27,049 nt of DNA from an uncultured Collinsella sp. (GCA_900762325.1 CAAFGG010000013.1:1-27049); one strand, 5' to 3'; numbered from the stretch's first letter, positions 15,287 through 23,460 are shown. The notes: a model not told the origin generated them from the sequence alone. Numbers and translations are program-made.

Positions 15287-16162
15287 TTACACAAGACCCC
15301 AGGTCTTGACCTCTTGATCGAGCCAGCCGTCGGCCAAGCGATCGCAAATCACCTGATCGACCACGGCCGAGAGGTCGCAACCCTTCTTGGTCGCCACGCC
15401 GTAGCCCTGCTCGCCAAACTTGACCTCGGGCTGCAGCAGCTCAACAGTCTCGTTCATGTAGCCGGCCAGCGTGGAGCGGTCCATGGCAAAGACGTCGATA
15501 TTGCCGGCGTCGAGCGAACTCTTGATGATGGGGTAGCCGCTAAAGGCCCTAAACTCGGGTTTACAGCTAAAGCCGTTGTCCTTGATCATCTGCTCAATCA
15601 GTCCCTGCGTGGTGGCACCCTGGCTCACGCCAATGACCTTGCCGTCCAGGTCCTCAATCGAGGTAAAGCCCGAACGCTTCTTGACCATGAGTCCCACGTA
15701 GTCGGTGCGGTACGGCGTCGAGAAATCCCAGCTCTTCTTGCGCTCGTCGGTGATGGTATAGGTCGCCGCGACCACGTCGAGTTGGCCGTTATCGATCAGC
15801 GGGCCGCGCGTCTTGGGCGTTACGTCGGTAAACTCGACAAGCTCCTGGGCGCGGGCCTCCTTGTAGCTCACGCCAAAGACGGCAGCGGCGATCTGGTAGC
15901 ACAAATCGACTTCCATGCCCTCAAAGCGGCCCTTGGCGGTGTCGTAATAGCCGTAACCGGGAACATCCTTCTTAACGCCGGCATTCAGATGGCCGCGCGA
16001 CTTAATGGCCGCAAGCTTAGACCCCTTGTCGGAGCCCTCGCCGCTGGTAGAGTTGCCGCAACCGGTAAGCGCGGCCCCCGTCAGCGCAAGCATGCCGGCG
16101 CCAGCCAGCTGCAAAAAGTGACGGCGCGACACGGCCGCCCTCGTCATATCCGTCATGTCCAT
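15287..16162 (-). CDS. Amino acid ABC transporter substrate-binding lipoprotein (Tat signal)
   Basis: A 291-residue extracytoplasmic binding protein. The N terminus has a twin-arginine signal, SRRHFLQLAGAG (12-23), with lipobox LTGC (32-35, Cys 35), so it is probably exported folded and lipid-anchored. The mature region begins GHLNAGVKKDVPGYGYYD and continues with GMEVDLCYQIAAAVFG, typical of PEB1/GluB-like acidic or polar amino acid binders (SBP_bac_3 family). Glutamate, glutamine or aspartate is the likely ligand; the exact one is not readable. Start: the ATG at 16162 with AGG 7 nt upstream is preferred over the GTG at 16165; internal Met codons at 16156 and 16147 also precede the RR motif. 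Second gene of the operon, 8 nt after the ATPase gene. Confidence 0.92.
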   Translation of the reverse strand: MDMTDMTRAAVSRRHFLQLAGAGMLALTGAALTGCGNSTSGEGSDKGSKLAAIKSRGHLNAGVKKDVPGYGYYDTAKGRFEGMEVDLCYQIAAAVFGVSYKEARAQELVEFTDVTPKTRGPLIDNGQLDVVAATYTITDERKKSWDFSTPYRTDYVGLMVKKRSGFTSIEDLDGKVIGVSQGATTQGLIEQMIKDNGFSCKPEFRAFSGYPIIKSSLDAGNIDVFAMDRSTLAGYMNETVELLQPEVKFGEQGYGVATKKGCDLSAVVDQVICDRLADGWLDQEVKTWGLV

Positions 16163-16170
16163 CACCGCGC

Positions 16171-16902
16171 CTAGTGCAGAATCTTGGACAGGAACTCGCG
16201 GCAGCGCGGGTTCTCGGGGTTATCGAAGAAGTGCTCGGGCGTGCCCTCCTCCAGAATGCGACCGTCCTCCATAAAGATGACGCGGTCGGCCACCTGGCGC
16301 GCAAAGCCCATCTCATGCGTCACGCAGATCATGGTGATGTCCTCCTGCGCGAGCTCGATCATAACGTCCAGAACCTCCTGGACCATCTCGGGGTCGAGCG
16401 CCGAGGTCGGCTCGTCAAACAGGATGATGGGCTGCTTGGTGCACAGGGCACGGGCGATGGCGATACGCTGCTGCTGACCGCCCGAGAGGTTCTGCGGATA
16501 CTCGCCGGCCTTATGCGCCATGCCAACGCGCTTGAGCGCGGCGATGGCGATCTCGGTCGCCTCCTCCTTGCTCTTCTTTTGTAGCTTGATGGGCGCGAGC
16601 GTCAGGTTGCCCAGCACCGTCATGTTGGGATACAGGTTGAACTGCTGAAACACCATGGAGCTATACTTGCGGGCCATCTCCAGGTGATTCTTTTTGGTGA
16701 GCGGCGTACCGTCGATGATGACCTCGCCCGACGTGGGCTCCTCAAGATAGTCGACGCAACGGATGAGCGTCGACTTGCCCGAGCCGGAAGGCCCGATCAT
16801 TACGAGCTTCTCGCCGCGCTTGACGGTGAGGTTGATATCTTTGAGCACATGCAGGTCGCCAAAGTACTTGTTGAGATGCTTGATCTCGATCATGTCTGCC
16901 AT
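16171..16902 (-). CDS. Polar amino acid ABC transporter ATP-binding protein
   Basis: A 243-residue ATPase of the GlnQ/HisP family. Walker A GPSGSGKST (37-45), Q-loop VFQQFNLYP (84-92), signature LSGGQQQ (139-145), Walker B ILFDEPTSALD (160-170), switch His in CVTHEMGF (about 194). The C terminus FFDNPENPRCREFLSKIL is the normal family tail. The first gene of the operon; ATG 16902 has GGGAAGGGAC upstream. TACAAT on the minus strand at 16938-16943 is a possible -10. Confidence 0.95.
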   Translation of the reverse strand: MADMIEIKHLNKYFGDLHVLKDINLTVKRGEKLVMIGPSGSGKSTLIRCVDYLEEPTSGEVIIDGTPLTKKNHLEMARKYSSMVFQQFNLYPNMTVLGNLTLAPIKLQKKSKEEATEIAIAALKRVGMAHKAGEYPQNLSGGQQQRIAIARALCTKQPIILFDEPTSALDPEMVQEVLDVMIELAQEDITMICVTHEMGFARQVADRVIFMEDGRILEEGTPEHFFDNPENPRCREFLSKILH

Positions 16903-17007
16903 GAATGTCCCTTCCCTGCGTTTACACGAGTTGAACTATTGTACGGAAAGAACCACGTTCCCGCAGCCCACACTACATTCCCGTAAAGAACCCGCAATCT
17001 TCCACCT

Positions 17008-17034
17008 AGTCATTGGGGACAGACTTAAATGAGT
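17008..17034 (+). repeat. GGGGACAG-loop hairpin
   Basis: Arms AGTCATT (17008-17014) and AATGAGT (17028-17034), one mismatch, around loop GGGGACAGACTTA. Short, but fits the loop pattern of the elements at 8660, 8822, 18901 and 21559. Confidence 0.5.
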
Positions 17035-17051
17035 GCCCTTCAGCTGCCATC

Positions 17052-17086
17052 AAAAAAGGGGCGCGACCGCAATGGTCACGCCCCCC
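17052..17086 (-). terminator. Terminator after the YqeY-like gene
   Basis: On the minus strand GGGGCGTGACC pairs with GGTCGCGCCCC (one G-T pair) around ATTGC, followed by TTTTTTG. It lies 30 nt after the YqeY-like stop. Confidence 0.88.
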
Positions 17087-17115
17087 CTCAACATCAACTA
17101 TGTGTCGGCCGGCAC

Positions 17116-17559
17116 TTACGCCAATTTCGCGCCAACGATCTTTGCTGCTGCCGGCTTGTCGAAGTTGCCACCGGTGGCCTTGCCCAGAGCGCCCATGACC
17201 TGGCCCATCTGCTTCTTGGACGTGGCGCCCAGCTCGGCAATAACCTGCTCGATCAGGGCCTCGAGCTCCTCGCCCGAAACCTGCGCGGGCAGCAGGCTCT
17301 CCAGAATCTTGACCTGCTCGGTCAGGTTGTCGGTACGGTCCTGGTCGGTACCGGCCTTGATGGACATCTCCAGCGTCTCGCTCGTCTGCTTAATCAGACG
17401 CTTGATCATGCTGTTGACGTCTTCCTCGGTCACGTCGCGGCGCTCGTTGACCTCGATATTCTTCACCTCGGCCTTGACCTGACGGATGATGGACAGGCGA
17501 ACCTTGTCCTTGGCCTTCATGGCGGCGATCATTTCCTTCTGCAGCTCTTCGTTGGTCAT
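17116..17559 (-). CDS. GatB/YqeY domain-containing protein
   Basis: A 147-residue soluble protein made almost wholly of the YqeY domain, which resembles the tRNA-binding tail of GatB. It shows the typical start (LQKEMIAAMKAKDKVRLSIIR), a mid helix with VNSMIKRLIKQTSETLEM, and the C-terminal LGATSKKQMGQVMGALGKATGG..DKPAAAKIV block. A role in tRNA amidation or aminoacyl-tRNA handling is often suggested but not established. The ATG at 17559 has GAGAGG 8 nt upstream; a TTG at 17565 is less likely. It lies 54 nt downstream of the foldase gene and may be co-transcribed. Confidence 0.92.
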   Translation of the reverse strand: MTNEELQKEMIAAMKAKDKVRLSIIRQVKAEVKNIEVNERRDVTEEDVNSMIKRLIKQTSETLEMSIKAGTDQDRTDNLTEQVKILESLLPAQVSGEELEALIEQVIAELGATSKKQMGQVMGALGKATGGNFDKPAAAKIVGAKLA

Positions 17560-17613
17560 CTGCAAATCCTCTCTAATAGCGTGGGCGGCACTTGCGCGAG
17601 CACCGCCCCATGA

Positions 17614-18834
17614 TTACTCAGTCGTCGACGAATCGTCGGTCGAACTCTTGGTGACGCCCTTCAGACTGACGTTGTATGGCACGTCTTTGGGCATGGGGTT
17701 GACGGTGATGTCGGCATCCTTCTTGTACTGCTCCAGCCACTCGCTGTACGCGGTGCTGGCCGCTTGCGTCTTCACCACGTTGGAGACGTACTTTTTGATG
17801 GCCTTGGGCACCTGGTTGATGTCATCAACCTGATTATCGACATGGAAGTAGTCGGTGCACTTGATGATGTGGTAACCATAGGTCGACTCGATGACTTCGC
17901 TCACATCGCCCTTGTTGAGCCCCTCGAGCGCCGTCTGGTAGCTGTCGACAAAGGTGGTGAGCTTATCCCAGCCCACATCGCCCTTCTTTTCCTTGGAACC
18001 GGTGTCCTCGGAGTACTGCTCAACGGCGTCCTCAAAGCTCAGCTCACCGGAGTTGATCTTGTCCAGGCACTCCTGCGCCTTGGCCTTGGCGGCAGCCTTG
18101 TCCTCGTCGGAAGCATCGGAATCAACCTTGATCAGGATGTTCGACGAGCGGCGGGCGTCGTTGTAGCTGGACAGGTTTTCGTTGATGTAATCGACGATCT
18201 CGCTGTCCTTGGGCTTGCTCGTGGGCGCGACGGCATCCTTGAGTTTCTGCTGCGCCAGGCTCTCCTTGAGCGAGTCCTTGTAGGTGTCCTCGGTGTAGCC
18301 GTAGGTCTTAAGGGTCTTCTTAAAGGCCTTGGCACCGCCCGCGCTCTTGCACGCGTCCTTCCAGGCCTTCTCGATCTCCTCGTCCGACACCGTCACGCCG
18401 TTCTCCTTCTGCGCCTGTTGAAGCAGAATCTGCTGCGTGTAGGAGTCGATAAGTTGCTTGCGGTACTTCTTGGGCGTGAGGTCGTTGTCGACCAGATACT
18501 GCGCCCAGTCCTTGTCCTTGGTGTAGCCGTAGGACGTGCGCATGCTCATGATCTGCTTGGTCACGGTGTCCTCGGTGAGGTTGGTGCCGTTGATGGTAGC
18601 AGCAACACCGCCGGTCAGCTTGTAGCCCGAGGTGTCCTCGGCCTGCGACATAAGGCCGGAGCACGCCATGGCCGAGACGGAAAGCAACATCGCCAGCACG
18701 CCGATGACCACCAGAACGATCTTGACGGTCTTGGACACGCGGGTCTTGCGCTGCTTCTTGCGAGAGCTGGAGGCGGCGCGAGCCTGCTGCTCGGGCGTCG
18801 GCTCGGGTGCGGGGTTCTTTTTCTTATTTGCCAT
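17614..18834 (-). CDS. Membrane-anchored parvulin-type peptidyl-prolyl isomerase (PrsA/SurA-like)
   Basis: 406 residues. A cytoplasmic, Lys/Pro-rich tail (1-35) is followed by one membrane helix (about 37-57) ending ...SAMACSG; Cys 58 resembles a lipobox but has Ala, not Leu/Val/Ile, at -3, and the long tail makes a stable anchor more likely. Next comes a SurA_N-like helical region (about 70-215), then a rotamase domain (about 225-335) with RRSSNILIK, LSFEDAVEQYSEDTGS, KKGDVGW and TYGYHIIKCTDY, the standard parvulin blocks. The end is Ser/Thr rich. It probably folds secreted proteins outside the membrane, where the sortase substrates also pass. Start ATG 18834 follows GAAAGG; an upstream extension to 18933 crosses repeats and is rejected. 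Confidence 0.88.
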   Translation of the reverse strand: MANKKKNPAPEPTPEQQARAASSSRKKQRKTRVSKTVKIVLVVIGVLAMLLSVSAMACSGLMSQAEDTSGYKLTGGVAATINGTNLTEDTVTKQIMSMRTSYGYTKDKDWAQYLVDNDLTPKKYRKQLIDSYTQQILLQQAQKENGVTVSDEEIEKAWKDACKSAGGAKAFKKTLKTYGYTEDTYKDSLKESLAQQKLKDAVAPTSKPKDSEIVDYINENLSSYNDARRSSNILIKVDSDASDEDKAAAKAKAQECLDKINSGELSFEDAVEQYSEDTGSKEKKGDVGWDKLTTFVDSYQTALEGLNKGDVSEVIESTYGYHIIKCTDYFHVDNQVDDINQVPKAIKKYVSNVVKTQAASTAYSEWLEQYKKDADITVNPMPKDVPYNVSLKGVTKSSTDDSSTTE

Positions 18835-18900
18835 AGTTGGCCTTTCGCATAACGAATCGAACAAACGCCATTGTGTCACAACGCAGCCCCCGCGGCACGC

Positions 18901-19020
18901 TTGGTGCATTGGGGACAGGTTAATCTGCACCATTTTGGTGCAAAGGGGACAGCTCTGGCAGCCGGCAGTTAGGGACGTTCCTTTTCTGCCGGCAGTTAGG
19001 GACAGTCCCCAAGTGCCGGC
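18901..19020. repeat. Cluster of GGGGACAG hairpins between the foldase and EIIA genes
   Basis: Four copies of the motif. TTGGTGCATTGGGGACAG (18901-18918) recurs with two changes at 18935-18952; TGCACCA between them (18926-18932) pairs with both. GCCGGCAGTTAGGGAC occurs at 18961-18976 and 18988-19003 (27-nt period), and the second copy pairs with 19005-19020 to give a hairpin with core GGGACAGTCCC, ending 12 nt from the EIIA stop. No gene is present. Confidence 0.75.
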
Positions 19021-19031
19021 TTAGCCCCACC

Positions 19032-19496
19032 TTAGAAGTGGCGGCGGATGGCGTCGACCATGCCCTGCGGCGTGGTCTGGCCGAGCACGTCGGCCGCGGC
19101 GTCGGCATCCATAAAGATATTCATGAGCGCCTGCAGGGCCTCGACCTGGCCGCCCGGCTCGGCGATGCCCAGATTGATGACGATCTGCGCCGGCACCGGA
19201 GCGCCCATGCCAGCCATAGCGTTAAATGTCACGGGCGCGGCGGGCTTCACCACCGCGATATAGGGCTTGGCCACAAACCCCGGATCGGTATGCGGAATGG
19301 CAATGTTTGCCGCCGGCATGGCAAGACCCGTGGGATAGGCATCCTCGCGCGTGCGAACGGCGTCGAGCCAACCGTCGGCAATGTAGCCGCGCGGAGCAAG
19401 CTCACTCTCGAGCTGCGCAAACACCTCACCCGGCGTCGCACACTCCCAATCAAAAAACACCAGCTCAGGCGTAAACAGCGCTTCGTTATCCGCCAT
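19032..19496 (-). CDS. PTS EIIA domain protein, fructose/mannitol or Ntr type, single domain
   Basis: A 154-residue lone EIIA domain (PTS_EIIA_2 family). The phosphorylation-site His 69 lies in NIAIPHTDPG (64-73), preceded by TGLAMPAANIAIPH as in galactitol/fructose EIIA and PtsN. Later blocks: KPAAPVTFNAMAG and VINLGIAEPGGQVEALQALMNIF. HPr would phosphorylate it. No EIIB, EIIC, EI or HPr gene is near, so it may partner a distant transporter or be regulatory. Start ATG 19496 has GAGGTGA upstream. GC use resembles its neighbours. Confidence 0.85.
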   Translation of the reverse strand: MADNEALFTPELVFFDWECATPGEVFAQLESELAPRGYIADGWLDAVRTREDAYPTGLAMPAANIAIPHTDPGFVAKPYIAVVKPAAPVTFNAMAGMGAPVPAQIVINLGIAEPGGQVEALQALMNIFMDADAAADVLGQTTPQGMVDAIRRHF

Positions 19497-19514
19497 GCGC
19501 TCACCTCTCTCACC

Positions 19515-19570
19515 TAGTCACCTGCGACGTTCTTAAACGACTAGTCATTCAAGAACGTCGCAGGTGACTA
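19515..19570. repeat. Perfect 20-bp inverted repeat
   Basis: Arms 19515-19534 (TAGTCACCTGCGACGTTCTT) and 19551-19570 are perfect inverses; the 16-nt loop contains the palindrome GACTAGTC. It lies between the EIIA start and the purN terminator, immediately upstream of the EIIA ribosome site. Confidence 0.85.
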
Positions 19571-19573
19571 CCC

Positions 19574-19616
19574 AAAACAAAAGGTGGCCACGCGCGCCTT
19601 GGCGCCAATGACCACC
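19574..19616 (-). terminator. Terminator after purN
   Basis: On the minus strand GGTGGTCATTGGCGCC can pair with a GGCGCGCGTGGCCACC arm, followed by TTTTGTTTT. It lies 33 nt after the purN stop. Confidence 0.75.
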
Positions 19617-19648
19617 CTGACCACTCAACTAAATTGTACTGTGCACCG

Positions 19649-20350
19649 CTAGCCGCGAGGCGCGTCAATTGCGACCTTGCCGCTCTCCAGCACGTGGACG
19701 CGGCCGTCGGCGAGCATTTGCACGACCTCGGGATACAGCACGTGCTCAATCGCGTGGATGTGCTCCTCGAGCGTGTCGACATCCCAGCCCTCCTCAACAG
19801 CCAGCGCACGCTGGGCGATGATGGGACCGTTGTCGTAGACCTCGTTGGCAAAATGCACAGTCACGCCAGTTACCTTGACGCCGCGCGCAAAGGCATCGTC
19901 AATCGCATGCGCACCGGTAAAGCTCGGCAGCAGCGCCGGATGCAAGTTGACCACGCGGTTGGGAAACGCCGCCAGCAGAGGCGTGTGCACCATGCGCATG
20001 TAGCCGGCCATGACCACATACTCGCAGCCGCGCTCGAGCAGCTCGTGCGCGATGATCTCGTCGGCGGCGATGGGGTCGGCATAGACATCCTTGGACAGCG
20101 TGAGCGTCTGGATGCCCGCGCGCTCAGCGCGCGGCAAACCCTTAGCCGAAGGACGGCTCGACACCACAAGCTCAATCGAAGCGTTGAGCTTGCCGGCGGC
20201 GATTAGGTCGATCAGCGCTTGCAGATTGGTGCCGGAGCCGCTGATGAGCACACCGATCTTAAGCGGCTCGGCCGTATCGGTGGCGGTCGGACGGGTATAG
20301 GGCACAAAGTCCAGGCCCTCGGCGGCAGCCATCTGCTCGTTAGCGCTCAT
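19649..20350 (-). CDS. purN: Phosphoribosylglycinamide formyltransferase
   Basis: A 233-residue enzyme that transfers a formyl group from 10-formyl-THF to GAR, step 3 of purine synthesis. Motifs: VLISGSGTNLQALI (34-47), VVMAGYMRM (112-120), NLHPALLPSFTGAHAIDDA (135-153, with catalytic Asn 135 and His 137), and VHFANEVYDNGPIIAQ (165-180, Asp 173). The N-terminal 30 residues before KIGVLISG are an extension with no family match; a Met at codon 7 is another possible start, but neither has a clear ribosome site. The start overlaps the purM end by 11 nt, implying coupled translation. Confidence 0.94.
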   Translation of the reverse strand: MSANEQMAAAEGLDFVPYTRPTATDTAEPLKIGVLISGSGTNLQALIDLIAAGKLNASIELVVSSRPSAKGLPRAERAGIQTLTLSKDVYADPIAADEIIAHELLERGCEYVVMAGYMRMVHTPLLAAFPNRVVNLHPALLPSFTGAHAIDDAFARGVKVTGVTVHFANEVYDNGPIIAQRALAVEEGWDVDTLEEHIHAIEHVLYPEVVQMLADGRVHVLESGKVAIDAPRG

Positions 20351-21443
20351 CGGAGTACACGACCTTACCGGAACCCTCGACGCACTCGCCCACGCGGAAC
20401 GGCTTCTCGCCCAGCGCGACCAGGGCCTCGGTAACCGCGGCCTCGTCCTCGGGGGCGACGATCAGGCACAGGCCAACGCCCATGTTGAAGGTCTTGCATG
20501 CCTCGTTGGGGGCGAGCTTGGCCTGGCGCGACACGTAGGTGATGACGGGAGGAACGTCCCAACCCATCTCGGCGCCGTTGCGGGTGACCACGGCGTCAAC
20601 GTCGTCGGCGAGCGCGCGGTTGAGGTTCTCGGTAATACCGCCGCCGGTGATGTGGGCGATAGCATGCACGTTGGCGCCGCCGCGCAGCAGCTCAAGAATC
20701 GGCTTCACATAAATGCGCGTGGGGGCCAGCAGGGCGTCAGCCAGCGAAGCGCCACCGAGCTCCTCGAGCGGACGGCTCAGCTCCTCGGCCTTAGCGGCGG
20801 CCTCGGGCGTGCCCGGCTTGATGCCGTCGACGCCGATGACCTTGCGCACGAGCGAGTAGCCGTTGGAGTGCACGCCGGTGGAAGGCAGGCCCAGGATCAC
20901 GTCGCCGGGGCGGACGTTTGCGGGGTCGAGCATCTTGGGACGGTCGACGACGCCCACGGTAAAGCCGGCGAGGTCGTAGTCGGCCGGAGCCATGACGCCC
21001 GGGTGCTCGGCCATCTCGCCGCCCACGAGCGCGCAGCCCGCGAGCTTGCAGCCGTCGGCCACACCCTTGATGATCTTTGCCATGTGCCCGGCCTCGATGT
21101 GACCAATGGCGACGTAGTCCAGGAAGAACAGCGGCTCGGCGCCCGAAGCCAAAATGTCGTTGACGCACATAGCGACCAGATCCTGGCCCACCGTCTCGTG
21201 ACGGTCCATGATCTGGGCGAGCACGAGCTTGGTGCCCACGCCGTCGGTACCGCTGATCAGGATCGGGTCTTCCATATCCTTAAGCGCGGCGGCCGAGAAC
21301 AGGCCACCAAAGCCACCGATGCCGCCGATAACCTCGGGGCGATTGGTGTCCTTGACCATTTGCTTAATCGCGTCGACGGCGCGGCCGCCCTCGGCGGTAT
21401 CGACGCCGGCGTCCTCGTACGTCACATGCTTGCTGTCGCTCAT
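20340..21443 (-). CDS. purM: Phosphoribosylformylglycinamidine cyclo-ligase (AIR synthetase)
   Basis: A 367-residue ATP-dependent enzyme that closes the imidazole ring, FGAM to AIR. Motifs: ISGTDGVGTKL (63-73), VAMCVNDILASGAEPLFFLDY (89-109), ALVGGEMAEHPG, GLPSTGVHSNGYSLVRKV, THITGGG-like AHITGGGITEN, and a C-terminal FNMGVGLCLIV block. Length is slightly above the usual 345. The ATG at 21443 follows AGAGGAAGG. It lies between purF and purN in the usual order. Confidence 0.96.
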   Translation of the reverse strand: MSDSKHVTYEDAGVDTAEGGRAVDAIKQMVKDTNRPEVIGGIGGFGGLFSAAALKDMEDPILISGTDGVGTKLVLAQIMDRHETVGQDLVAMCVNDILASGAEPLFFLDYVAIGHIEAGHMAKIIKGVADGCKLAGCALVGGEMAEHPGVMAPADYDLAGFTVGVVDRPKMLDPANVRPGDVILGLPSTGVHSNGYSLVRKVIGVDGIKPGTPEAAAKAEELSRPLEELGGASLADALLAPTRIYVKPILELLRGGANVHAIAHITGGGITENLNRALADDVDAVVTRNGAEMGWDVPPVITYVSRQAKLAPNEACKTFNMGVGLCLIVAPEDEAAVTEALVALGEKPFRVGECVEGSGKVVYSDER

Positions 21444-21558
21444 CTGAGCCTTCCTCTCCCACTACCGTGGCGCCGCACGGGCGCCAAACGGTGCTCATAG
21501 TTGCGTTCATTTCGGCGCGTGCCATAACAGCACGCGCCGTCATATCAACAAAACAGCA

Positions 21559-21605
21559 GGTAAAACCTACCAAAATATACCTGTCCCCACATGGTAGGTT
21601 TTAGG
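21559..21605 (-). repeat. GGGGACAG-loop hairpin on the purF stop codon
   Basis: On the minus strand TAAAACCTACC (21603-21593) pairs perfectly with GGTAGGTTTTA (21571-21561) around ATGTGGGGACAGGTATATTTT. The first TAA is the purF stop. Nearly identical to the elements at 8660 and 8822. Confidence 0.8.
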
Positions 21606-23271
21606 CCTCGCCGTGCTCCTCTTCCCAGCTGCGGTCGTCGTATTTCTCGACCACGGCGTCGTCGTCAAAGTACAGCGGCTTGTCCAGGTTGCGGGGCTTA
21701 AAGCCCTCCATAAACTTGTCGCGGCCAAAGCTCTCGGGAATCGCCACGGGATAGCGGCCGGTAAAGCACGCATCGCAGTAGCCGCCCTTGGGCATGACCT
21801 TAAGCAGGCCCTCGACCGAAAGGAAGGCCAGCGAATCGGCGCCGATATACTCGCAAATCTCGTCGACCGTCTTGTTGGCGCTGATAAGCTGCGACTGCAC
21901 GTCGGTATCGATACCGTAGAAGCACGGCCAGATGACCTCGGGCGAGTTGATGCGGATGTGAATCTCCTTGGCGCCGGCGTTGCGCAGCATCTTGACGAGC
22001 TGCACCATGGTGGTGCCGCGCACAATGGAGTCGTCGATGACGACCAGGCGCTTACCCTCGATGTTGTCGCGCAGCGGGTTGAGTTTCATACGCACGCCCA
22101 TGGCACGCAGCTCCTGCGTAGGCTCGATAAACGTACGACCCACGTAGCGGTTCTTGATAAGGCCCTCGCCAAAGGGAATGCCACTCTCGTGCGAATAGCC
22201 CTCCGCGGGCGGCAGGCCGGAGTCGGGCACGCCGATGACCAGGTCGGCCTCGACGGGCTCCTCATGTGCCAGCTGACGACCCATGTCGTAACGGCAGGCA
22301 TAGACGCTCTTGCCGTTCATGATGGAGTCGGGGCGGGCAAAGTAGACCTGCTCAAAGATGCAGTTGGCGGGCTCTTCGGCTGCAGGCACGCCCTGCTCGG
22401 ATACCAGACCCTCGGCGCTGATGCGCAGGATCTCGCCGGGACGGACGTCACGGACATACTCGGCACCCACGATGTCGAGTGCGCAGGTCTCGGAAGCAAC
22501 GACCCAGCCGCCGGCGCGCGTGACACGGACGGCGGAGTCGACCGTCGCGGCGCCGTCCTGTGACGGCAGCTGCGAAACGGCTACGGCATCGGCCTGGTCC
22601 AGACCCTCGTCCACCAGCTTGCCCAACACGAGCGGGCGAATGCCGTGCGGATCGCGGAATGCGTAGAGCGCCTGCTCGTTGATGAGCGTCATGGCGTAGC
22701 CGCCGCGCACGAGCTCCATGGTCTTGCGAATGCCCTCGCGCAGATGGCCTGTACGCTGGGTAAAGTAGCCGATGAGTTTGGTCGCGACCTCGGAATCCGA
22801 GTTGGAGAGGAACGGCACGCCCAGCTCGATCAGCTGACGGCGCAGCTCGTCGGTGTTGACGAGGGTGCCGTTGTGCGCGAGCGCGATAATGACGCTATTG
22901 ATGGTAGAGAGGTGCGGCTGAGAGGCTTCCCAGCTCTTGGCGCCAGCGGTGCCGTAGCGCACATGACCCACGGCCAGCTGACCGGAGAGCGTCGACAGGT
23001 CGGCATTGGAGAACACGCGGTCGAGCAGGCCCAGATCCTTGCGGACCATAACCGTGCCGCCGTCACCCACGGCGATTCCCGCCGATTCCTGGCCACGGTG
23101 CTGCAGCGCACGCAGGCCAAAGTACGTCAGTCGAGCCACGTCGCGATCGGGCGCCCATACGCCGAAAATGCCACATTCCTCATGCAGCTGGTCGGAGTCC
23201 GGATCATACGTCGACATGGTGTTCACCTGTCCCGCGGCACGCTCGGCCGCGCGGATGGTTTCTTGAGACAT
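21601..23271 (-). CDS. purF: Amidophosphoribosyltransferase
   Basis: A 556-residue first committed enzyme of purine synthesis, making phosphoribosylamine from PRPP and glutamine. The N-terminal nucleophile Cys 33 sits in HEECGIFGVW (30-39), so a propeptide must be cut off. Glutaminase blocks: ALQHRGQESAGI, GQLAVGHVRYGTAG, LAHNGTLVN. The PRPP loop is VVIDDSIVRGTT (about 409-420). Cys in SETCAL, WPCFYGID and YCDACFTG match the four [4Fe-4S] ligands of the Bacillus-type enzyme, suggesting an oxygen-sensitive form. The ATG at 23271 has GAGGGG 5 nt upstream; an ATG at 23217 (AGGTG upstream) would give a 14-residue propeptide, closer to the Bacillus form, so the start is unsettled. TATAAT on the minus strand at 23314-23319 is a likely -10. 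Confidence 0.96.
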   Translation of the reverse strand: MSQETIRAAERAAGQVNTMSTYDPDSDQLHEECGIFGVWAPDRDVARLTYFGLRALQHRGQESAGIAVGDGGTVMVRKDLGLLDRVFSNADLSTLSGQLAVGHVRYGTAGAKSWEASQPHLSTINSVIIALAHNGTLVNTDELRRQLIELGVPFLSNSDSEVATKLIGYFTQRTGHLREGIRKTMELVRGGYAMTLINEQALYAFRDPHGIRPLVLGKLVDEGLDQADAVAVSQLPSQDGAATVDSAVRVTRAGGWVVASETCALDIVGAEYVRDVRPGEILRISAEGLVSEQGVPAAEEPANCIFEQVYFARPDSIMNGKSVYACRYDMGRQLAHEEPVEADLVIGVPDSGLPPAEGYSHESGIPFGEGLIKNRYVGRTFIEPTQELRAMGVRMKLNPLRDNIEGKRLVVIDDSIVRGTTMVQLVKMLRNAGAKEIHIRINSPEVIWPCFYGIDTDVQSQLISANKTVDEICEYIGADSLAFLSVEGLLKVMPKGGYCDACFTGRYPVAIPESFGRDKFMEGFKPRNLDKPLYFDDDAVVEKYDDRSWEEEHGEA

Positions 23272-23313
23272 GGTATCCCCTCAGAGCCTCGTATTTTTGG
23301 CGTTACCCGCCTT

Positions 23314-23319
23314 ATTATA
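23314..23319 (-). promoter_or_regulatory. Probable -10 (TATAAT) of purF
   Basis: A perfect TATAAT read on the minus strand, 43 nt before the purF start. No clear -35 at 17 nt spacing. Confidence 0.5.
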
Positions 23320-23460
23320 CGCACGGCGCGACGTGCTCCCCAGCGCATGAGCAGCGCTTTTTAAAAGCCCACCGAGCTAATAATCAGTTTTGTTGCCAAA
23401 CATTTTATCGGTCTGTCCAGCGTAAGTGCCCGCGCCCCCAGATGGCCGCCGCGTCCGCCG

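Noticed and set aside
13994..16174. 726-codon open frame opposite the amino acid importer
   Set aside because: Antisense shadow; it spans three clear genes and is His/Arg rich without domains.
23217..23233. GGGACAGG inside the 5' part of purF as another repeat copy
   Set aside because: It lies in coding sequence with no complementary arms; a chance match.
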